Below, piece by piece: positions 21,018 to 25,683 of a stretch of 25,683 nt of DNA (positions are counted from its first letter, which is position 1; each line of letters begins with the position of its first letter). Source of the stretch: Acanthamoeba castellanii str. Neff (Eukaryota; Discosea; Longamoebia; Acanthamoebidae). The notes beneath the pieces were generated by a model that was not told the origin of the DNA, did no database searches, and saw only the letters and a program-made list of their open reading frames with translations. Where the stretch lies: NCBI RefSeq assembly GCF_000313135.1, contig NW_004457526.1:52101-77783 (forward strand), given 5' to 3'. Position numbers and translations under genes: made by a program.

Positions 21018-21215
21018 CTCAGCTGAATAAAACAATTATTTACTCTTCCCCCTTGTAGTGGTCCACTGTGAACGACACAAGCAGCTTGTCCGGCACCTCT
21101 TCCGTTTATTGTTGGGACCACTTGAGACTGTACATGGAAAGAGGTTGGGCACACTTGGAAGGAAAGGGCCTTGGCTGGCTGGTTGTGAGCGGGGGGGGGA
21201 CAGGTGATTCCCTTG
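21018..21215 (-). promoter_or_regulatory. Short spacer between ATG4 (upstream) and BTB/BACK 2, both minus strand
   Basis: These 198 bp must hold the ATG4 3'UTR plus the leader and promoter of BTB/BACK 2. An AG acceptor at 21023-21024 (reading the minus strand) suggests that part is a 5'UTR intron. A G-run lies at 21191-21199. No clear promoter motif is seen. Confidence 0.4.
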
Positions 21216-23473
21216 TTAGATGAAGACGACGTCGTCCTCGTCGTCAGAGAAGAGTTTCTCCGAGTGCTTGGGCGGCTTGGGCCGCACCAAGTAATCCGGC
21301 ATCCGCTCCGCCACCGTGAAGATCGGCATCGGCCCTTCCGACAACTGCGAATTACACCAATCGCATCAATCGTGTCGTGAGTGTCATCGGTTGTGTGTCG
21401 TGCGGTTGTGTGTCGTGTCGTGTCGTGGTGCGTGTCGTGTCGTGTGTGCGAACAGTACCTGAATGGCACGAGCGCAGAAGTCGTCAAAGTCTTCCCTGTT
21501 GCGACAGTAGAACGCCAGGCAGAGCGACGGATCGATATCCCTGCACACCCAAAGAAAAGAACATAAGCCAAAAGCCAAACTTTGTTTGACACACGACATG
21601 AGTGCGCGAGTGTCGTCTCGTGCAATGCGAATGGTACCGAATGGGCAGCCGGAGCGGCGCGGAGCAGTGGAAGGTGTCGTAGACGTCCTCCGAGGCGGGC
21701 ACGTCCCCTACTTCGGGAAATCGCGGGGCCGGCTGCACCGTGTGCGGATCCAAATAGAACACATAGTCGTCTGCCACACCAACAAGACACACGAGATTAA
21801 AACAGCGCACACACCGCACACACCGCACACACCGCACACACCGCACACACCGCACACACCGCACGTGGGCACACGATACCTTGATTGCCAACAAAGTAGA
21901 GGGAGGCTCGGGGTTTGCCGCCGGAGATGCCGACGCTCTGTGGAATGCGGAAGGTCTCCTTGAGGACGGGCGCGTAGTCCTCGTTGAGCTGATCGAGGCC
22001 CAGCCTGAGCGGCAGCATGATCAACATCGGCGCCCACGACTTTCCCTGGCCCTCATCGTCTGCTTGACCAAATGGCGAGCATCAGCACCACCGCGCACAC
22101 GCACACGCACACGTGCATACAGATGGGAGGGTGCCACACCGTCTTCGTCGAGCGGCCAATGCGCGGCTGTGGCGGTACGACGCAGTTGGTCCAAGTAGAG
22201 ACAGCCGTCCTGGCACACGTACGCTCGCAGCCCGCTCGGCGAAAACTCCTTCAGCAGTTCTCTGTTGTGGATACACGTTTGAAGAGACATATAAGTAACA
22301 TGTTTTAAAAGTAAACGTAAAAGTAAATAATTATGAATGTGCAGGATTAAAATGAAAAAGAAAAAAGAAAAGAAAAAAAGAAGCAGACAGCGGCGCGTAC
22401 TCGAGGACTTGGGCCATGGTGGAGGGGCCGAACCACTCGCCCACGTTTTTGCCGTACTTGAGACCGGCGTGCGCGATTCTGTGCAACGAAAACGGCTGCT
22501 TGGGATCGTCCGCAAACCACTGCACCATCTGCATCACACGACACGACACGACACGACACACGTGTAAGCGACGCGTGAAGTCAACACCAGGCAACCTGCC
22601 AAAGAAGTAGAGGGGCAGACGAAAGCGATGGCTTTGAGTTTGAGCGCATACCTTGGCATAGAGGGGCGACGAACGATCGCTCTGTCGCCTCCACTCTGTG
22701 TGTCGTGTGCGGGCGTCTGTAAGCCAAAAAGGAACGCACACGCACGACCGCACGCACGCGCGGTGAGAGCGAAGGGGAGTACCGGTGCCGAGGAGGTGGC
22801 GGGTGAGGGTCTGCGCGAGGACCATCTGGCCGGTGCGGAGCATGCAGCCCCAGCCCATGTCGGACGTGTAGCTGTCCGACCCGAGCCGCGGGAACGCCGC
22901 GCGGTAGGTGCACCACACGACCGACCGGAAGTGAGTCAGGAACGAGGCCCAGCGCCGCTCCGAGCCGTGCAGCATCGTGAACACCGTGGGCGGCCCGCAG
23001 TCTCCTTCTTCCTCATCGCCCTGGCCCTGGGCCTCGCCTTGGTCGCTGGCCTGCGTGGTGAGCGGCGAGTCGTGGTGGTGCTGGTGCGTGGTGCTGCGGC
23101 CGCGGCCGCCGACGCGAAGCTCGTCGCAGACGCCGGCGCTGGAGAGGCCGCCGACCTCGGGGTCGTAGCGATGGCCCAGCAGCCATATGGGCGACTCTTC
23201 GAGCGGTGGCAGCTCGCCCCGTGCAGCTGTGCCATAATATAGAAATATGAGATGATTGATTGGTAGAAGAAACATGCAACAAGATGGGAGTGGGAAGCGG
23301 TGGGCCTTTGTTACTCTTGAAAAAGGGAGAGGGGGGGGGGCAAATAAACAAAGAAGGCTGGAAAAGTAGAATGGATTCAACTGATTACATGTAGATGGAA
23401 AAGCATAACCCTGCAAGGGGGAGTTGGTACCCAGTTCGGCAGGCTGGTAGTGGTATTTGTGAATGTACTCCAT
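21216..23473 (-). CDS. ATG4: Autophagy cysteine protease ATG4 (peptidase family C54), 9 exons, 434 aa
   Basis: ATG4 trims the C-terminus of Atg8/LC3 to expose the glycine for lipidation, and later cuts Atg8 from membranes. Exons: 23473-23431, 23226-22783, 22695-22652, 22528-22401, 22261-22140, 22059-21880, 21770-21638, 21540-21459, 21344-21216 (1305 nt). Landmarks are SPIWLLGHRYDPE, an inserted Gly/Gln/Asp-rich loop (about 60-90), FRSVVWCTYRAAFPRLG, then SDMGWGCMLRTGQM with catalytic Cys142. Further on are MVQWFADDPKQPFSLHRI, GEWFGPSTMAQVLE, and VGISGGKPRASLYFVGNQ. YLDPHTVQ carries catalytic Asp328 and His330, and LCLAFYCRNREDFDDFC follows. The acidic tail ends DDEDDVVFI. All three catalytic residues are present, so an active enzyme is expected. 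The start ATG (23471-23473) is chosen because the frame further upstream in exon 1 does not look like ATG4. Confidence 0.94.
21807..21864 (-). repeat. (GCACACACC)n 9-mer array in ATG4 intron 6
   Basis: About six near-perfect 9-bp units on the plus strand lie in the intron at 21771-21879. On the transcript strand they read GGTGTGTGC and lie near the donor side of the intron. Confidence 0.9.
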
Positions 23474-23640
23474 CTCACCTCTCTCCGTACTGGACTTGTA
23501 GCCCAAAGGAATTCTGCCGAAGAAATCTCTCCTCCAAAAATCAGGAAAAACCACGTCCCTGCTGGCTCGCCACCTTAAACACTCTTCATTATTTTAAGTA
23601 CACGAAATTGGGAATCAAGCTCACTCGATCGCAGGCAAGA
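23474..23640. promoter_or_regulatory. ATG4 upstream region, facing the BTB/BACK pseudogene
   Basis: This 167-bp gap lies between the ATG4 start codon (-) and the relic ATG at 23641 (+). It should contain the ATG4 promoter. The minus-strand frame stays open into it for 27 codons without an ATG. CpG frequency is still ordinary here (last CpG at 23630-23631), which marks the left edge of the CpG-free block. Confidence 0.4.
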
Positions 23641-24337
23641 TGAAAAGGAGCAGGCCAGAGGATGAGGCCAAGGCAACCTTGGGTAAGCATGCACCCACCA
23701 CCAGTACCACAAAAAAGGCAAAGAAGGGACCAGCACATGACATGGTGGACAACCCTCTGTGCTGATGTTGAACTCCAGGTAGGTCAAGAGGCTGCACCCA
23801 TCTACACATCCAAAGTCACCCTTGTGGCCTGTTCAGCTGTCATTGCCAGATTCCTTGGTGGCAATTTTTGAGAGGGCCAACCTCTGCTGCCCTCTTCAGT
23901 GTCTTCATCTCCATCTTTGGCATCTTCATCTTCCTCATCTTTGTTGGTTTCTATGTCAGAGGTGTTGTTGTTGCTGGCACCAGTGTTCTGGCACTGGGCA
24001 GAGATCTGCAATGTGGAGCCACACCATCAGAGGCAAAGAAGAAGGTGGTGGGTCTGATCAGGGGCATCAAGATGAAGCTGATGCATCAATGAGCTCTGCA
24101 GGGTAGTGGAGCTGAGCAGCCACTTCACCAATGCCCAACTGATGGTGGCCTACAAGAACATGGCACTCACCCACTGCCATGTCATCCAGACCACTAGAAT
24201 GATGAAAAGGAGCAGGCCTGAGGAGGAGACTGCAAAGTGGGCATCAACCAGCACCAGTCCCTCCAGCTCCACCATGAAAAAGCCAAGGACAGGGGACCTG
24301 CAGCACCTGTTGGTGACTGCCCTTGGAGACCAGCTGG
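23632..24337. other. 706-bp block with no CpG dinucleotide
   Basis: I read every line of this block and found no CG. The nearest are at 23630-23631 on the left and 24338-24339 on the right. One more is at 24396-24397, and normal density resumes at about 24457. C and G are still common (roughly half the bases), so base composition does not explain it. The block coincides with copy A and the N-terminal half of copy B. Confidence 0.9.
23641..24198 (+). pseudogene. Decayed BTB/BACK copy A (frameshifts, stops, internal deletion, no CpG)
   Basis: The copy starts as BTB/BACK 2 does (MKRSRPEDEAK). It loses frame, then recovers MVDNPLC, VGQEAAPIYTSKVTLVA and FLGGNF, where a TGA replaces the Arg codon of the GNFREG motif. 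Noisy sequence then matches the Ser-rich loop and FWHRAEIRDVEP (at about 23988-24022 in decayed form). The next segment jumps to EAKNKVAGLIEGIK, so some 200 residues of BTB end and BACK are deleted. The end matches SGLFTDAQLLAAYRHAALNHRYVI. There is no intact frame. Every CpG seen in the paralogue at alignable sites is TG, CA or otherwise gone. Confidence 0.88.
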
Positions 24338-24784
24338 CGCAGATGGTGGACAACCCCCACTGCACTGACATCCAGCTCCTGGCTGGGCCTGTCCAACGCT
24401 GCAGTGGCTAAGGTGGTTGACATGGACTGGTGCTCTCACACCCAGATCATCATCTTCCGCGCTGTCCAGCGGCGCTACAAGCACCACCTCAGCGAAGCCG
24501 CCGCCGAGGAGCCCTACTACGACAACGACAACGCTGACGACAAGAAAAAGAAGAATAAGAAGAGTGCCGCTATTGACGAGGCGAAGAAGAAGGTGGCGGG
24601 TTTGATCGAGCGCACCAAGACGAACATGATGAGCGTCAACGAGCTCTCCGTGGTGGAGCCGAGCGGCCTCTTCACCGACGCCCAACTGGTTGCCGCCTAC
24701 AAGCAGCTGGCGCGCAAGCACACCATCCCCCGCCAAAAGTTACGCATTGCCATTGGCGCCAAATACCAAAAAAGAGATCTTTGA
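24199..24784 (+). pseudogene. Decayed/chimeric BTB/BACK copy B (N-terminal start fused out of frame to a BACK part)
   Basis: A second MMKRSRPEEE start follows copy A directly. It reads through GDQLAQMVDNPHCTDIQLLA and then meets TAA at 24409-24411. In the other frame the sequence continues as LGLSNAAVAKVV, IIIFRAVQRRYKHHLSEA, a Lys/Asp-rich linker, KKVAGLIERTKTNMMSVNEL and VVEPSGLFTDAQLVAAYKQ, then ends with a short unrelated tail at 24782-24784. The BTB core and the beta-rich tail are missing. The junction (about 24373-24395) has shared CTGG/GGGCC sequence between the two ends, as microhomology joining would leave. The part after about 24456 is CpG-rich and still open; the part before it is CpG-free. 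The two halves therefore have different histories. Confidence 0.82.
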
Positions 24785-24788
24785 CTGG

Positions 24789-25683
24789 TCAGGAGCCGTG
24801 CTGCTGTTGGAAGACGTCGTCGGAGTCGAGGTAGATCTTCTCGCCGGCGAAGAGCCTACTCTGCGCGTCCCACGGCATGAGGATCACCAACCGACAGTGA
24901 AACGTGCGCCCCGATGCCCTGTAGCTCTGCCATTGACCTGTTCCCCCTCCCCAACAAACAAAGAAGTTGATGATGCCAAAGGCAATCATCATCAGTCAAG
25001 TCTTTGCGTAGTCAGCCCCCTGTTTTTCTTTGCTTTCTTGATGTGTACCTTTGTGTGTGGCGGTGAGCAGCACCTCCTGCACCACGCCCTGTGGACCAAT
25101 CTACACCGATACAAGCAACGCATTAGGTGGTACGTGGTGATGACGATGATGGTGGTGGTGATGGTAACGAAGGTTAGCCACAAGAGAAGAGAGTGCATTC
25201 GTACGAAGAGGTCCAGCGTCTCGAAGTTGGCGTCGGGAAAGGCTTTGAACAGGTCCGCGTAGTAGTCCTCCACGCCGCCACGACCCCGCCACCCGTGCCC
25301 TGCATCGCCACCACAGATGTTAAACAGGTGAGAAAAAAAGAAGCGTAATCAGTAAAGGCTCATCATGTAGTGACATCATCATCATCATGGTCATCGCCAT
25401 CATCGTTATCATCAATGAGCGTCGCCACTAGCACAGCACCTGTGGAGCAATCCTCGATCGAGCAGTCCTGTGCAAAGCACTGTGCGGCCTCCTTGCCGTC
25501 CTTCTTCGCCCGTGCCAGCGCTGAGGTGCTCAGAAGGGGGGGGGAGAGAAGGTCAAGAAGGGCGGACCCGCTTGATGACATGTGATCAGGAGGGAGAAGG
25601 TACCGAGACGCTTCCAGGTGGCGCGCACGTCTTCATAGTCCTCCGCGGTGAGCGGAAGGCGAAACCGATCGAGGATCTCCTCC
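24789..25683 (-). CDS. SnoaL-like / NTF2-fold protein, 3' part (5' end outside the window)
   Basis: Exons: 25683-25604 (partial), 25299-25205, 25100-25049, 24937-24789, giving 124 residues plus stop. The order EDVRATWKRLGHGWRGRGGV, EDYYADLFKAFPDANFETLD, GPQGVVQEVLLTATHKGQW, RASGRTFHCRLVILMPWD, FAGEKIYLDSDDVF follows the alpha+beta cone fold of SnoaL-like polyketide-cyclase/NTF2 proteins. These are small dimeric pocket proteins, some enzymes and some not. The substrate cannot be inferred. All introns are GT-AG. The 303-bp first intron (25300-25603) has a TCA repeat near 25375-25390 and a G-run near 25537. Its stop lies four bases from the end of pseudogene copy B, which is convergent. Confidence 0.8.

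Noticed and set aside
22331..23554. 407-codon minus-strand open frame over the ATG4 locus
   Set aside because: It contains real ATG4 exon sequence joined by unspliced introns. Splicing by GT-AG sites gives a continuous ATG4 of normal layout, so the long frame is not one protein.
23868..24092. 74-codon frame that looks like a membrane protein (Phe/Ile/Val-rich)
   Set aside because: It is the decayed Ser-rich loop of BTB/BACK copy A read out of frame; C-to-T decay makes it look hydrophobic.

Overview
This window is nuclear DNA of an intron-rich, GC-rich protist. The best guess is Acanthamoeba (Amoebozoa: Discosea). The actin at the left edge has the sequence I associate with Acanthamoeba actin. 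Exons are GC-rich and full of CpG. Introns are short (about 65-320 bp), mostly GT-AG and closely spaced. No bacterial-type operons, tRNAs, rRNAs or transposons were found. All exon borders below were placed by hand from splice sites, reading-frame continuity and family conservation. For RasGEF, MON2, the ARM protein, ATG4 and the NTF2-like protein, the summed exon lengths keep frame throughout.

Layout, left to right. (1) 23-782 (+): last exon of actin, with a second in-frame copy of its final nine codons and stop in the 3' flank (810-839). (2) 1572-6145 (-): a 13-exon Ras guanine-nucleotide exchange factor of 1042 aa. (3) 6146-6933: a divergent promoter region. (4) 6934-15509 (+): a 35-exon MON2 homologue of about 1736 aa, a Sec7-family-related endosome/Golgi trafficking scaffold. 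(5) 15510-15867: a compact promoter with two tandem E2F-like sites and a probable 5'UTR intron. (6) 15868-17202 (+): BTB/BACK protein 1. (7) 17459-19552 (+): an armadillo-type repeat protein. (8) 19602-21017 (-): BTB/BACK protein 2, a paralogue of protein 1. (9) 21216-23473 (-): a 9-exon ATG4 autophagy cysteine protease with Cys142/Asp328/His330. (10) 23641-24784 (+): two broken BTB/BACK copies. (11) 24789-25683 (-): the 3' part of a SnoaL/NTF2-like gene that runs off the right edge.

The genes do not form one pathway. Several belong to amoeba housekeeping biology: cytoskeleton, Ras signalling, endosome-Golgi traffic and autophagy. They are packed tightly, with convergent stop codons only 4-49 bp apart.

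The most unusual signal is in the BTB relics. From 23632 to 24337 (706 bp) I find no CpG at all, although flanking DNA is full of CpG. Alignment by eye with the intact paralogue shows CG changed to TG or CA. This is what methylated and deaminated silenced duplicates look like. The CpG-free block ends abruptly near the point where the relic switches to a CpG-rich, still-open C-terminal half, so the locus looks chimeric. Other notable points are three GC-AG introns with a similar donor, two compositional classes of intron (alternating CA/CG 9-mers versus TTTA-rich), the duplicated actin tail, and the E2F-like pair.
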